DNA of 64,000 nt from Rhodospirillaceae bacterium. Its GTDB lineage: Bacteria; Pseudomonadota; Alphaproteobacteria; UBA8366; Aestuariispiraceae. The stretch is from NCBI GenBank assembly GCA_002709955.1, contig PAQY01000003.1, positions 128,150 through 192,149 of the forward strand, in the 5' to 3' direction. The translations under genes and the position numbers were made by a program. Positions 17,477 to 26,825 of this stretch are shown one piece after another. The notes beneath the pieces were generated by a model. It made no database searches. It saw only the letters and a program-made list of their open reading frames with translations, and had not been told where the DNA came from. Every line of letters starts with the position of its first letter. Positions within the stretch are counted from its first letter, which is position 1.

Positions 17477-17657
17477 AGGCCAGGTTGCAGACCTTCTGCC
17501 CCATTCTGGTTTTGGGTAAGTTGCTCGCCATTTCTATTGACCGTTTAGGGGCGCATCTAATGAAATTTGACTCTTCTAAGCAGGAAGCCTGTTAAAAATA
17601 GGAAGATCAACATTAGCGCTTTCTCTTAAAAATCCTATCCCTATGGATGATTAAGAG

Positions 17658-18515
17658 TCAGCCCATACCGCATACCCGGTCTGGTCGGGTGAAAATTTCG
17701 AACCCATCGGTGCGTGCGATCGCGATGATGGTAATTCCGGCCTGTTGCGCCGTGCGCAAGGCCAGGGAGGTTGGTGCGGAAACTGCCATCAGGACTGGGA
17801 CGCCAAGCGTCGCGGCCTTCTGGACAATTTCGACGGAAACGCGGCTGGTAATCACGGCGATGCCATTGCTGGCCGCCACGCCATTTCGCGCCAGCGCGCC
17901 GACCAGTTTATCCATGGCATTGTGCCGACCAAGATCTTCCCGTGCAGTGACCATGCCGGAACCCGGTTGCCAAAAGCCCGCCGCATGCACAGCGCGCGTC
18001 GCGCGATGCAAGGCCTGAGACTCCGTCAATGCCGCCAGTGCCGTCATCAACTGGTCCGGACTAAAGCGTGCATCACTGGCAACCACCGGCACCACCGGCA
18101 AGGCTTCCCCAAGGCTTTCAATGCCACACAGACCACAGCCGGTCGGCCCGGCCATCATGCGCCGTCGTTTGGAAAGTTTCCTGCTGCACTGGTCGGCAAT
18201 CCACATCCTGGCTTCAATTCCCCCATCAAGCGACAGGATCTCAAGTGACTCTATATCGTCAACGGACTGGACAATGCGCTCCGTCAGGCTGAACCCGACC
18301 GCAAAATCCTCCAGATCCGCAGGCGTTGCCATCATCACGGCCTGGGTACTGCCATTATAGGTTAATGCAACAGCAACCTCCTCCGGCACATCGCGGGGGC
18401 TAGCAGGCAACATCGCGCCGCGCCACGCCATTGGGACAACAGTCACGCGGGTGTCTGGCAGGGGTGCAGACTCATCATCCGCCAGCACGGTCGCCATGGC
18501 GCGTTTTCCCCCCAT
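17658..18515 (-). CDS. fdhD: Formate dehydrogenase sulfurtransferase FdhD (FdsC)
   Basis: The protein is 285 residues from the ATG at 18515. A second ATG at 18497 has a better-placed GGGGGGA and may be the real start. The sulfur-carrying cysteine pair is in GPTGCGLCGIES (about 144-155), and the fold signature LVGALARNGVAAS with VSVEIVQKA follows. FdhD transfers sulfur from IscS to the molybdenum of formate dehydrogenase and is needed for activity. It is the last gene of the fds operon, directly behind fdsD. A 181-bp region without clear features separates it from the convergent aspartate dehydrogenase gene. Confidence 0.94.
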   Translation of the reverse strand: MGGKRAMATVLADDESAPLPDTRVTVVPMAWRGAMLPASPRDVPEEVAVALTYNGSTQAVMMATPADLEDFAVGFSLTERIVQSVDDIESLEILSLDGGIEARMWIADQCSRKLSKRRRMMAGPTGCGLCGIESLGEALPVVPVVASDARFSPDQLMTALAALTESQALHRATRAVHAAGFWQPGSGMVTAREDLGRHNAMDKLVGALARNGVAASNGIAVITSRVSVEIVQKAATLGVPVLMAVSAPTSLALRTAQQAGITIIAIARTDGFEIFTRPDRVCGMG

Positions 18516-18519
18516 CAGG

Positions 18520-18741
18520 TCACGCAGCCTGCTGCAAATGGCCCATCGCCCGCGTCACCAGCGGGTGCAGCCCAGTGCCATTATCAGCCACATAGCGGTC
18601 CAGCCTTGCACGCATCGCGCTGGTCCAGAAATCACGAATATGCTCAGCCGTTCCGTTCACCGCCTCTTCTTCCGGATAGGCCTGGAAAAAGGTAGCAATC
18701 TGATTTGCCATGCGGATCAGTTCCTCAATGTCGTCACTCAT
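18520..18741 (-). CDS. fdsD: NAD-dependent formate dehydrogenase delta subunit
   Basis: The protein is 73 residues with the FdsD pattern: ELIRMANQIATFFQAYPEEEAV, then AEHIRDFWTSAMRARL. This small subunit accompanies the soluble FdsGBA complex and helps assembly or stability. Its start overlaps the fdsA stop as ATGA, so the two are translationally coupled. The fdhD gene follows within 5 bases. Confidence 0.93.
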   Translation of the reverse strand: MSDDIEELIRMANQIATFFQAYPEEEAVNGTAEHIRDFWTSAMRARLDRYVADNGTGLHPLVTRAMGHLQQAA

Positions 18742-21590
18742 TCCGCTGGCTCCGATTCAGTGCGATAATTGGTGCGCTTGATCTCTTCATACGCCACCTG
18801 CCAGTCCGAAGGCTGGTTCGACCGAACAATCTGTACAGCCGTGACTTTATATTCCGGGCAGTTCGTGGCCCAATCCGAAAATTCTGTCGTGATGACATTG
18901 GCACCGGAAACCGGGTGATGGAATGTCGTATAGACAACCCCCTGCGGCATCCTTTCTGAAATCTGTGCCGGCAGGGACACAGCGCCTTTGCGGCTTTGGA
19001 TGGAAACCCTGTCGCCATCGGCAATCCCCCGTTCTTCAGCATCAAAGGGGTGGATTTCCAACACATCCGTTTCGTGCCATCGGGAGTTTTCCGTGCGGCG
19101 GGTCTGTGCGCCAACATTATACTGGCTGAGGATCCGACCCGTTGTCAGGATTAACGGGAAGCTTCGGTTGGTCCGCTCCTCTGTCGGCACATATTCGGTA
19201 ATCATGAATCGTCCCTTGCCCCGAACGAAGCCTGCAACATGCATGGTCGGGGTGCCGTTTGGTGCCTTGTCGTTGACCGGCCATTGCAAGGAACCATCCC
19301 GATCCAGCCGGGCAAAACTGACACCGGAGAATGTGGGCGTCAGCCGGGCGATTTCATCCATGATCTCACTTGAAGAGCTATAGTGCATATCATAGCCCAT
19401 TGCCCGTGAGAGACGGGCGACAACTTCCCATTCCGAAAGTCCGCTTTGCTCCGTCATCACGGGGCGCACACGATTGATGCGACGTTCAGCGTTGGTGAAG
19501 GTGCCGTCCTTTTCCAGAAAGGATGTGCCGGGCAGGAATACCTGGGCAAAGGCCGCCGTTTCATTCAGGAACAGGTCCTGTACGACGATACACTCCATCG
19601 ATTCCAAAGCCGCCGTCACATGGTGTGTATTCGGGTCGGATTGCGCGATATCCTCCCCCTGTACGAACAAGCCACGGAAACTGCCATCAAGCGCTGCGGC
19701 AAACATGTTTGGTATGCGCAGACCCGGTTCCGGTGAAAGCGTGACATCCCAATCCGCCTCAAATGTGCCGCGCGCCACAGCGTCGGCAACGTGCCGATAG
19801 CCGGGAAGCTCATGCGGGAAGGACCCCATATCGCACGAACCCTGCACATTGTTCTGACCACGCAACGGATTCACACCGACGCCTTCGCGCCCGATATTAC
19901 CCGTTGCCATGGCCAGATTCGCCATGGCCATAACCATTGTGGATCCCTGGCTGTGTTCCGTCACGCCCAGCCCATAATAGATCGCCCCATTCTTGCCGGT
20001 GGCGTACAGCCGCGCGGCTTCACGGATGGTTTGCGGATCGACGCCAATTTTTTCAGACAGGGCTTCCGGTGCATTTCGTGCCTCCGCAACAAAGGCGCGC
20101 CAGCGGGCAAAATCCGCCTCCTCACAGCGTTCGGCGACGAATTCTTCATCCACCAGGCCTTCCGTTACCACGACATGCGCCAGGGCATTCATCAAGGCGA
20201 CATTGGTGCCAGGGCGCAATTGAATATGGTGGCTGGCGGACACATGGGGCGACCGCACCAGATCGATCTTCCGTGGATCCGCCACGATCAGCTTTGCCCC
20301 GGCGCGCAGCCGCTTCTTCATGCGGGATGCAAATACCGGATGACCGTCTGTCGGATTGGCACCGATCACCAGAATGACATCTGCCTTTTCAACCGACTTG
20401 AAGTTTTGCGTCCCGGCCGATGTGCCAAAGGTGGTCTTCAACCCATAACCCGTTGGCGAATGGCAGACCCGTGCGCAGGTATCGACATTGTTATTGCCAA
20501 AGGCCGCGCGGATCATTTTCTGGACGACAAAGACTTCTTCATTCGTGCAGCGGGATGATGTGATGCCGCCGATTGAACCATTACCATATTTCTGCTGAAT
20601 CGATTTGAACCGGTCTGCAGCAAAGGCAATCGCCTCATCCCAGGAGACCTTGCGCCAGGGATCAGTGATCTTGTCGCGCACCATTGGGGTTGTAATGCGG
20701 TCCTTATGGGTCGCATACCCCCAGGCGAAGCGGCCTTTGACGCAGGAATGGCCCTCATTCGCGCCACCATCCTTATAGGGAACCATACGAACGACCTGAT
20801 CGCCCTGCATCTCTGCCTTAAAAGAACAGCCGACGCCGCAATAGGCACAGGTGGTCAGCACCGACCGATTTGGTACACCATGGTCATAGACCGACTTTTC
20901 CATCAGGGTCGCAGTCGGGCAGGCCTGAACGCAGGCACCACAGGAAACGCATTCGGAGCCAAAGAAGTTATCCGATGCCGTACCGGCTGAAACCTTGGAA
21001 TCAAACCCACGCCCCTGGATCGTCAGTGCAAAGGTGCCTTGAACTTCTTCGCAGGCCCTGACACAGCGTGAACAGACAATGCATTTCGATGAATCGAAGT
21101 GGAAATAGGGGTTGGACTCGTCCTTTGGCTCGGCGGCTTCAGCGAAATGCTTTTCCCCCTGAAAGCCATATCGGACATCCCGCAAGCCCACTTCACCGGC
21201 CGTGTCCTGCAATTCACAGTCACCATTGGCCGCACAGGTCAGACAATCCAGCGGATGGTCCGATATATACAGCTCCATCACACCACGGCGAATCTTCTCC
21301 AATCGGGGTGTCTGGGTGCGCACACTCATCCCCTCGCGTACTGGTGTGGTGCAGGATGCGGGCGTGCCACGCACACCGTCGATCTCTACCAGGCACATCC
21401 GGCAGGATCCCCATGCGTTTACCATATCGGTAGCACATAATTTTGGGATATCCTGACCCAGTTCGCTGGCCGCGCGCATCACCGATGTGCCTTCCGGCAC
21501 CGTAATGGTGCGACCGTTGATCTGAACGGTTACCGTTTTTTCAGTCTCCCGCTTGGGCGTGCCGAAATCAGGTTCTACAAGAAGTGCCAT
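18738..21590 (-). CDS. fdsA: NAD-dependent formate dehydrogenase alpha subunit (Mo/W catalytic)
   Basis: The protein is 950 residues, full length for FdsA. The N-terminal NuoG-like part binds [2Fe-2S] (about residues 50-80) and further clusters (LTCAANGDCELQ, CIVCSRCVRACEEVQG and CVSCGACVQACPTATL). From about residue 245 the catalytic domain starts with CAYCGVGC. The metal ligand is the Cys of ARVCHSPTGYG, so it is a cysteine enzyme rather than a selenocysteine one. It oxidises formate to CO2 in the cytoplasm and hands electrons to FdsB/FdsG for NAD+. The stop overlaps fdsD. Formate released by the pic pathway in this window could be its substrate (inference). Confidence 0.96.
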   Translation of the reverse strand: MALLVEPDFGTPKRETEKTVTVQINGRTITVPEGTSVMRAASELGQDIPKLCATDMVNAWGSCRMCLVEIDGVRGTPASCTTPVREGMSVRTQTPRLEKIRRGVMELYISDHPLDCLTCAANGDCELQDTAGEVGLRDVRYGFQGEKHFAEAAEPKDESNPYFHFDSSKCIVCSRCVRACEEVQGTFALTIQGRGFDSKVSAGTASDNFFGSECVSCGACVQACPTATLMEKSVYDHGVPNRSVLTTCAYCGVGCSFKAEMQGDQVVRMVPYKDGGANEGHSCVKGRFAWGYATHKDRITTPMVRDKITDPWRKVSWDEAIAFAADRFKSIQQKYGNGSIGGITSSRCTNEEVFVVQKMIRAAFGNNNVDTCARVCHSPTGYGLKTTFGTSAGTQNFKSVEKADVILVIGANPTDGHPVFASRMKKRLRAGAKLIVADPRKIDLVRSPHVSASHHIQLRPGTNVALMNALAHVVVTEGLVDEEFVAERCEEADFARWRAFVAEARNAPEALSEKIGVDPQTIREAARLYATGKNGAIYYGLGVTEHSQGSTMVMAMANLAMATGNIGREGVGVNPLRGQNNVQGSCDMGSFPHELPGYRHVADAVARGTFEADWDVTLSPEPGLRIPNMFAAALDGSFRGLFVQGEDIAQSDPNTHHVTAALESMECIVVQDLFLNETAAFAQVFLPGTSFLEKDGTFTNAERRINRVRPVMTEQSGLSEWEVVARLSRAMGYDMHYSSSSEIMDEIARLTPTFSGVSFARLDRDGSLQWPVNDKAPNGTPTMHVAGFVRGKGRFMITEYVPTEERTNRSFPLILTTGRILSQYNVGAQTRRTENSRWHETDVLEIHPFDAEERGIADGDRVSIQSRKGAVSLPAQISERMPQGVVYTTFHHPVSGANVITTEFSDWATNCPEYKVTAVQIVRSNQPSDWQVAYEEIKRTNYRTESEPAE

Positions 21591-21608
21591 CGGTCATCTC
21601 CAATCCGT

Positions 21609-23165
21609 CTATTCCGCCGCTGCTGCTGCAGGGGTGCGGTCAAAATCTTCTGGGAAAAGGCGGATCGCACTGAGCACCGGCATCGGGGTCAACCCGCCCA
21701 TGGCGCATAAGGATCCGTCAGTCATCACCTCGCACAGGTCTTCCACCAGTGCGATATTGCGAGCGACCTCTTCGCCACGCAGTATTTTCTCAATCGATTC
21801 TTTGCCGCGAACCGCGCCGATCCTACAGGGGGTGCATTTCCCGCAACTTTCGATCTGACAGAACTCAAAGGCGAAACGCGCCATTTCCGCCATGTCCACA
21901 GTGTCGTCGAATACAACGATACCACCATGACCCAACATTGCAGAGTTTGCCGCCAGGCCTTCATAATCCATTGGCAGATCAAGGTGCTCTTCGCCGATAT
22001 AAGCCCCCAATGGCCCGCCCAACTGTGCCGACCGAAAGGGTCGACCGCTTGCCGTGCCGCCGCCAAAATCTTCGATCAGTTCCCGTAGGCTGACCCCGAA
22101 GGCTTTTTCGACCAACCCACCGCGTTTCACATTCCCTGCAATCTGGAAGGCCTGTGTCCCCAGGGAACGTCCCATGCCATATTCTTTGTAAAAGGACGCG
22201 TCTTTGGCCAGAATAACGGGCACAGTGGCCAATGACAGCACGTTGTTCACAACCGTCGGCATGCCAAACAGGCCGGCGACAGCAGGAATAGGTGGCTTTG
22301 ACCGCACCGTACCGCGCTTACCTTCCATGCTTTCCAGCATCGAAGATTCTTCGCCACAGATATACGCGCCAGCCCCCCGCCGAACCTTTATCCGAAAGGG
22401 TCGACCGGATCCGGCAACATCTGGGCCCAGCAATCCAGCGTCTTCCCAAATTCGAATCGCCTGCTTCATCGTCGCGATGGCATGCGGATATTCTGATCGG
22501 ATGTAGACATAGCCTTCCGATGCCCCGACCGCGAGGCCCGCGATCGCCATGCCCTCCAACAGGCAGAATGGATCACCTTCCATAAGCATTCTGTCTGCGA
22601 AGGTGCCGGAATCCCCTTCATCCGCATTACAACAGATATACTTCTGCCCGTCTGGCAGGTCCGATACGGTCTTCCACTTAATGCCGGTCGGGAAACCTGC
22701 CCCCCCGCGACCGCGCAGGCCGGAATCGGTGACTTCTGCAACAATCTCCGACCGCTGCATCGCAATGGCACGATGCAGACCGACCAGGCCGCCATGCTCC
22801 TGATAATCAGCAAGATTCAACGGATCGATCACGCCGACACGGGCGAATGTCAATCGCTCCTGGTTTGCCAGCCAGTCAAGGGCGTCAGTCGGGCCTAATG
22901 CTAAATCATGACGGCCAGCCTGAAGGAAACCCGCATCAAACAGCCCTGGCACATCAGCGCCCGTCACCGGCCCATAGGCATAGCGCACGCCATCATGCAG
23001 GACTTCTACCAAAGGCTCCAGCCAACACATGCCCCGCGACCCATTGCGGATTATTTGAATGTCCAACCCCCGCATATCCGCTTGTTCATGGATCGCAGCA
23101 GCAACATCGTCCGCGCCGACAGACAGCGCTGCAGAATCACAGGGCACATAAACAGTGATCGTCAT
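21609..23165 (-). CDS. fdsB: NAD-dependent formate dehydrogenase beta subunit (NADH/FMN-binding)
   Basis: The protein is 518 residues. An N-terminal thioredoxin-like domain (about 1-95) precedes a NuoF-like core. The core has GLRGRGGAGFPTGIKWK for FMN/NAD binding, CNADEGDSGTF, and the [4Fe-4S] motif ESCGKCTPCRIG near the C terminus. It reduces NAD+ with electrons from FdsA. The start overlaps the fdsG stop as ATGA. Confidence 0.95.
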   Translation of the reverse strand: MTITVYVPCDSAALSVGADDVAAAIHEQADMRGLDIQIIRNGSRGMCWLEPLVEVLHDGVRYAYGPVTGADVPGLFDAGFLQAGRHDLALGPTDALDWLANQERLTFARVGVIDPLNLADYQEHGGLVGLHRAIAMQRSEIVAEVTDSGLRGRGGAGFPTGIKWKTVSDLPDGQKYICCNADEGDSGTFADRMLMEGDPFCLLEGMAIAGLAVGASEGYVYIRSEYPHAIATMKQAIRIWEDAGLLGPDVAGSGRPFRIKVRRGAGAYICGEESSMLESMEGKRGTVRSKPPIPAVAGLFGMPTVVNNVLSLATVPVILAKDASFYKEYGMGRSLGTQAFQIAGNVKRGGLVEKAFGVSLRELIEDFGGGTASGRPFRSAQLGGPLGAYIGEEHLDLPMDYEGLAANSAMLGHGGIVVFDDTVDMAEMARFAFEFCQIESCGKCTPCRIGAVRGKESIEKILRGEEVARNIALVEDLCEVMTDGSLCAMGGLTPMPVLSAIRLFPEDFDRTPAAAAAE

Positions 23166-23638
23166 GACATGGCCCCGCGGATTGCAGCATTCAGGCGTTC
23201 ATCGTTGATGCGACCAACGGGCTTGTCATTGACCAGCGCGGCAGGTGACAGCGCGCAATTACCCAGGCAATAAACCGCTTCCACTGTGATACGGCCATCC
23301 GCGCTTGTACCGCCAAGCTGCACCCCATGACGGGCGCAAATTCGCTCTATCAGGGGTAATGCGCCCATCGACTGACAGGCTTCAGCCCGACAAATCTTGA
23401 CCGTGACCGCACCCGCAGGCTTTTCACGGAAGTCGTGATAGAAGCTAACAACGCCATGCACTTCCGCGCGCGACAGGTTCAGCGCGGTCGCAATTGTGGG
23501 CAAGGCAGATTGCGGCACATGGCCGATCTGTTCCTGCAGATCGTGCAAAATTTCAATCAAATCGGCGGGTGCATTCGCATGCTGCCGACAAATATCGACA
23601 ACAGTGGCGTCAATATCCAGGGGTGGTACAGTTGGCAT
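23162..23638 (-). CDS. fdsG: NAD-dependent formate dehydrogenase gamma subunit (NuoE-like)
   Basis: The protein is 158 residues from ATG 23638, which has GGAG seven bases upstream; a GTG at 23677 would add residues without homology. The thioredoxin-like [2Fe-2S] domain has the NuoE cysteine pattern: CRAEAC around residue 80 and CLGNCALSP around 120. It is the first gene of the fdsGBAD-fdhD operon, 126 bases behind the LysR gene on the same strand. Confidence 0.95.
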   Translation of the reverse strand: MPTVPPLDIDATVVDICRQHANAPADLIEILHDLQEQIGHVPQSALPTIATALNLSRAEVHGVVSFYHDFREKPAGAVTVKICRAEACQSMGALPLIERICARHGVQLGGTSADGRITVEAVYCLGNCALSPAALVNDKPVGRINDERLNAAIRGAMS

Positions 23639-23764
23639 CGGGCGTCTCCGGTCCATCGGACGTTCCAGTTGCGTCACCAGTACCTTGGCGTGCCCTCGCG
23701 ACGCAAATTGGTTCTTTCGATAGGCCTATTGGCAATGCCGATGCTGCACCGCAGCAAATCAGAT

Positions 23765-24676
23765 CTAAGACAATCGATTTGCAAAAATATCTGGAAGGGC
23801 AAAGCTGCGCGCGACCTCAAAAAGCGAGGCGACAACGGGCGGCGGTGGATCGCGGTCATACGCGACAAGACCAATCTCATGTTCGACCACGGGCTCTACC
23901 AGCGGAATGGTGCGGATACTATCGGCCTTGTCCAGCACCAGCAGGAAATGTTCCGGCAGGATGCTGGCGATGCCATGTGTGCGGATATGGGAATAAAGGC
24001 TGACAACCGAATTCGATTCTATGTCCACGACCGGGCGGCAATCCAGGCTGCTGAAAACGCCATCCACGATCCGTCTGTTCTGCATATCCGGTGTCAGCAA
24101 CGCCAAAGGATGGGTAGCCGCGTCTACCCAGGAAACGGTTTTCCTTGCCGCAAGCGGATGGTCCTGGCGCACAAAAAGGCGGAACCGTTCAAAATACAGA
24201 GGCGCGCTCAGCACACGCCCAATCGGTTCGTTCTTAAGATAACTGACCCCCGCATCGATGGAGAAATCATCAACATTACGCAGAATTTCACGGGATGTTT
24301 GGGACAGGATTGAAAATGTGATCTTGGGGAAGCGACGCTGCACCGCCTCCGTCAGAATCGATACCGATGGCAAGGCTGATGGGATCACACCCAATGCGAC
24401 GCGCCCTGCCAGTTCGCCCTTCATGGCCGCCAGTTCCTGGTTCATCGCCGACTGGTTTTCAAGAATTGCATGCGCCCATTTCAAGATGCGCTCGCCCTCT
24501 GGCGTAAGACCTTCGAACCGCTGGCCGCGTTTCACGATGGCAACGCCAAGCTCCTGCTCCAACTGTCGGATTCGTCCAGACAGGGTCGGTTGCGTAACCC
24601 GGCAAACCTCCGCCGCCCGCGTGAAATGCCGCTCGTGAACCAATGCGACAAGATATTGCAACTGGCGGATATCCAT
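23765..24676 (-). CDS. fdsR: LysR-family regulator, probable fds regulator
   Basis: The protein is 303 residues. The winged HTH at 1-60 (QLQYLVALVHERHFTRAAEVCRVTQPTLSGRIRQLE) is typical LysR. The effector domain (about 92-295) begins with VALGVIPSALPSVSILTEAV. It lies directly upstream of fdsG on the same strand, where FdsR-type LysR activators are usually found. Tandem orientation rather than divergence means it may be co-transcribed with the operon it controls. The gene symbol rests on context only. Confidence 0.85.
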   Translation of the reverse strand: MDIRQLQYLVALVHERHFTRAAEVCRVTQPTLSGRIRQLEQELGVAIVKRGQRFEGLTPEGERILKWAHAILENQSAMNQELAAMKGELAGRVALGVIPSALPSVSILTEAVQRRFPKITFSILSQTSREILRNVDDFSIDAGVSYLKNEPIGRVLSAPLYFERFRLFVRQDHPLAARKTVSWVDAATHPLALLTPDMQNRRIVDGVFSSLDCRPVVDIESNSVVSLYSHIRTHGIASILPEHFLLVLDKADSIRTIPLVEPVVEHEIGLVAYDRDPPPPVVASLFEVARSFALPDIFANRLS

Positions 24677-24806
24677 TTTTTGAACCTATTCCTACCCATA
24701 CACTGAAACAAAGAGTTACCGTATCACACAGCATCGTCAGCATCTTACCGATGAAGACAAATCTTCACCAATTCGCGCCAAACGGACTGTTGATCGAACA
24801 ATATTT

Positions 24807-26825
24807 TTATGCGGCCTCCGGCAACCAGATGGAGAATGTCGTCCCGATGCCCAGTTTACTTTCGACGGAAATCCTACCGTATTGTCGTTCGATCAGCGTT
24901 TGCGTGATCGACAGGCCCAGACCGGTCCCGCCATCACGCTTTGTGGTGAAGAACGGATCAAACACTTTCTTCAGGACCTCCGCCGACATCCCGACACCTG
25001 TATCCGTGACCTCAATCAAAATGCCACGCCGTTGTTCAATATCGCTGTCGAATGTCCGCACGGTCAGGCGGCCGCCATCGGGCATCGCATGAATGGCGTT
25101 GACCAGCAAATTGATCAGAACCTGCTGTAATTCGGTACGGTTCATCGCGATCTCTCGGTTCGCCGCATCTTCGCGCTCGATAGATATATCGACCTTCTGG
25201 AGAAGATGTTTTACCAAAGGAAGACAATCAGAAACGACATCCTGTGGCTTGTGGCTCGTCACGAAATCCGCATATTCCTCAGGTTTTGCAAATTGAAGCA
25301 GTTTGGTGACGATGATGTTTATGCGGTGAATCTGTTCATCCAACAGCTTCAATTCGGTGGCAACCGATTCAGCCCTGTCACCAATCGTGCTGCGCAAGAC
25401 ATCCAGGTTTCCCTGCATCACCGCGATAGGATTATTGATTTCATGGGCGACGCCCGCTGTAATTTCCCCGATTGCGGCTAGTTTTTCGGACATGATCAAT
25501 TGTTTTGTCGTCGCTTCCAGCTGCAGGTTCGCCTGCTTGAGTTCGCGTGTGCGTTCATCAACCCGTTTGTTCAGATCCTCGTTCCAATCGCGAAGCTGTC
25601 GGTCCCGGGTCTGCAATCGCTCCAGTAAATCATCCAGATGCGCTGCCACGCGGCCGATTTCATCATTGGCAGCAATGATACCGGTCCGCGCGCTCATATC
25701 CCCGCCTTCCACTTCCCCAATTGTTGCAGTCATCCGCTCCAGGGGTTTGAAGATACCCCTGGCCCAACGAAGGAAGATCGGGATGGTTACTAAAGTGATG
25801 CCAAAAAACGCGAGGGCTATCGTCCACAGTGTCTCGTGTTTCGCATCCGTGAACGGGGTTTCCAGAAAGCCGACATACAGCATTCCAATACGCTGGCCAA
25901 AGCTGTCCACGATAGGTTCGTATGCAGAAATATACCAATCGTTCACAACAAAGGCGCTGTTCAGCCAGGTTTCTCCTTCATCAAGCACCGCAGAACGCAC
26001 CACGGCGGACACCCGTGTGCCCAAGGCGCGCCGCCCCTCAAACAACCGTACATTCGTACTGATACGGACATCTTCCAGGAACAGGGTGGCCGTCCCCTGG
26101 CTCCCTTCGGGCAGGCTTTCCTTCTGATAGACCAGATCATTGATGGTATCGATGAAAACCAAATTCTGATTCAGCAGGATCCCACCAACCAACACCCCCT
26201 TGCGTCCGTCGCTGATGCGTACCGGTGCCGCAGAATGAATGACCATTCCGCGTGTTTCTGCCTTTCGGTCGGTCTGTATGGCATTTGGCGTGGGCACAAG
26301 TTCAAGATTCGACCTTGCTGCCAAATCCTGGGAAATTTGGGACAGTTCCGCATTTGAATACAGATCGATTGCCGTATCCGCCCTGCCCACGATCGCTGAC
26401 TGGATGATCGGCCAATCCGTGCGTCTTTCAAGATTGGGAATCCGCGGCGATACAAAAAGAACCTGTCCCGCCTCATCCGATACATACAAGAAGTCCAAAT
26501 TCTGACTGATCCGGCTTGCATCCAGAAATTCATCAATGCCATAGCCTCGATTAATGATCTCTTGAAACCGCGCAGAATCCCCCGTCGCCTGAAGTCGATC
26601 CTCTGTTGTTTCAAGAATGCGCGATAGATATTGATGTGCAATCGTCAGATCGCCGTTTACCTTGGAAATCAGGGTTGAATCTAAGCGATCACTCCACCGA
26701 ACAATCGTGATGATAAGAAGGATTGGCAGAATTACGAGGGTCGGCAGCAACGCGATTGCCAGCAGTCGAACACGGACTGAGCGTCCCCCCTGTCGCGTTT
26801 TTATACGGGCCGTCGTATTATGCAT
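24807..26825 (-). CDS. Membrane sensor histidine kinase with periplasmic Cache domain
   Basis: The protein is 672 residues from ATG 26825. The start overlaps the response regulator stop by 8 bases, which decides against an in-frame start at 26900. TM1 is at about 22-43, followed by a large periplasmic Cache-type sensor (about 45-330), TM2 at about 332-353, a HAMP domain (about 354-406) and a coiled coil. The HisKA domain has phospho-acceptor H461 in GVAHEINNP, and the HATPase domain ends with DTGVGMS and GGTGLGLSI. It is of the NtrB/DctB-like class that pairs with sigma54 activators. Its ligand may be the solute of the ABC transporter just upstream (inference). Confidence 0.93.
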   Translation of the reverse strand: MHNTTARIKTRQGGRSVRVRLLAIALLPTLVILPILLIITIVRWSDRLDSTLISKVNGDLTIAHQYLSRILETTEDRLQATGDSARFQEIINRGYGIDEFLDASRISQNLDFLYVSDEAGQVLFVSPRIPNLERRTDWPIIQSAIVGRADTAIDLYSNAELSQISQDLAARSNLELVPTPNAIQTDRKAETRGMVIHSAAPVRISDGRKGVLVGGILLNQNLVFIDTINDLVYQKESLPEGSQGTATLFLEDVRISTNVRLFEGRRALGTRVSAVVRSAVLDEGETWLNSAFVVNDWYISAYEPIVDSFGQRIGMLYVGFLETPFTDAKHETLWTIALAFFGITLVTIPIFLRWARGIFKPLERMTATIGEVEGGDMSARTGIIAANDEIGRVAAHLDDLLERLQTRDRQLRDWNEDLNKRVDERTRELKQANLQLEATTKQLIMSEKLAAIGEITAGVAHEINNPIAVMQGNLDVLRSTIGDRAESVATELKLLDEQIHRINIIVTKLLQFAKPEEYADFVTSHKPQDVVSDCLPLVKHLLQKVDISIEREDAANREIAMNRTELQQVLINLLVNAIHAMPDGGRLTVRTFDSDIEQRRGILIEVTDTGVGMSAEVLKKVFDPFFTTKRDGGTGLGLSITQTLIERQYGRISVESKLGIGTTFSIWLPEAA

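Noticed and set aside
20400..20560. Selenocysteine in the formate dehydrogenase alpha subunit
   Set aside because: The metal-ligand position is a normal cysteine codon in ARVCHSPT and no in-frame TGA is present.
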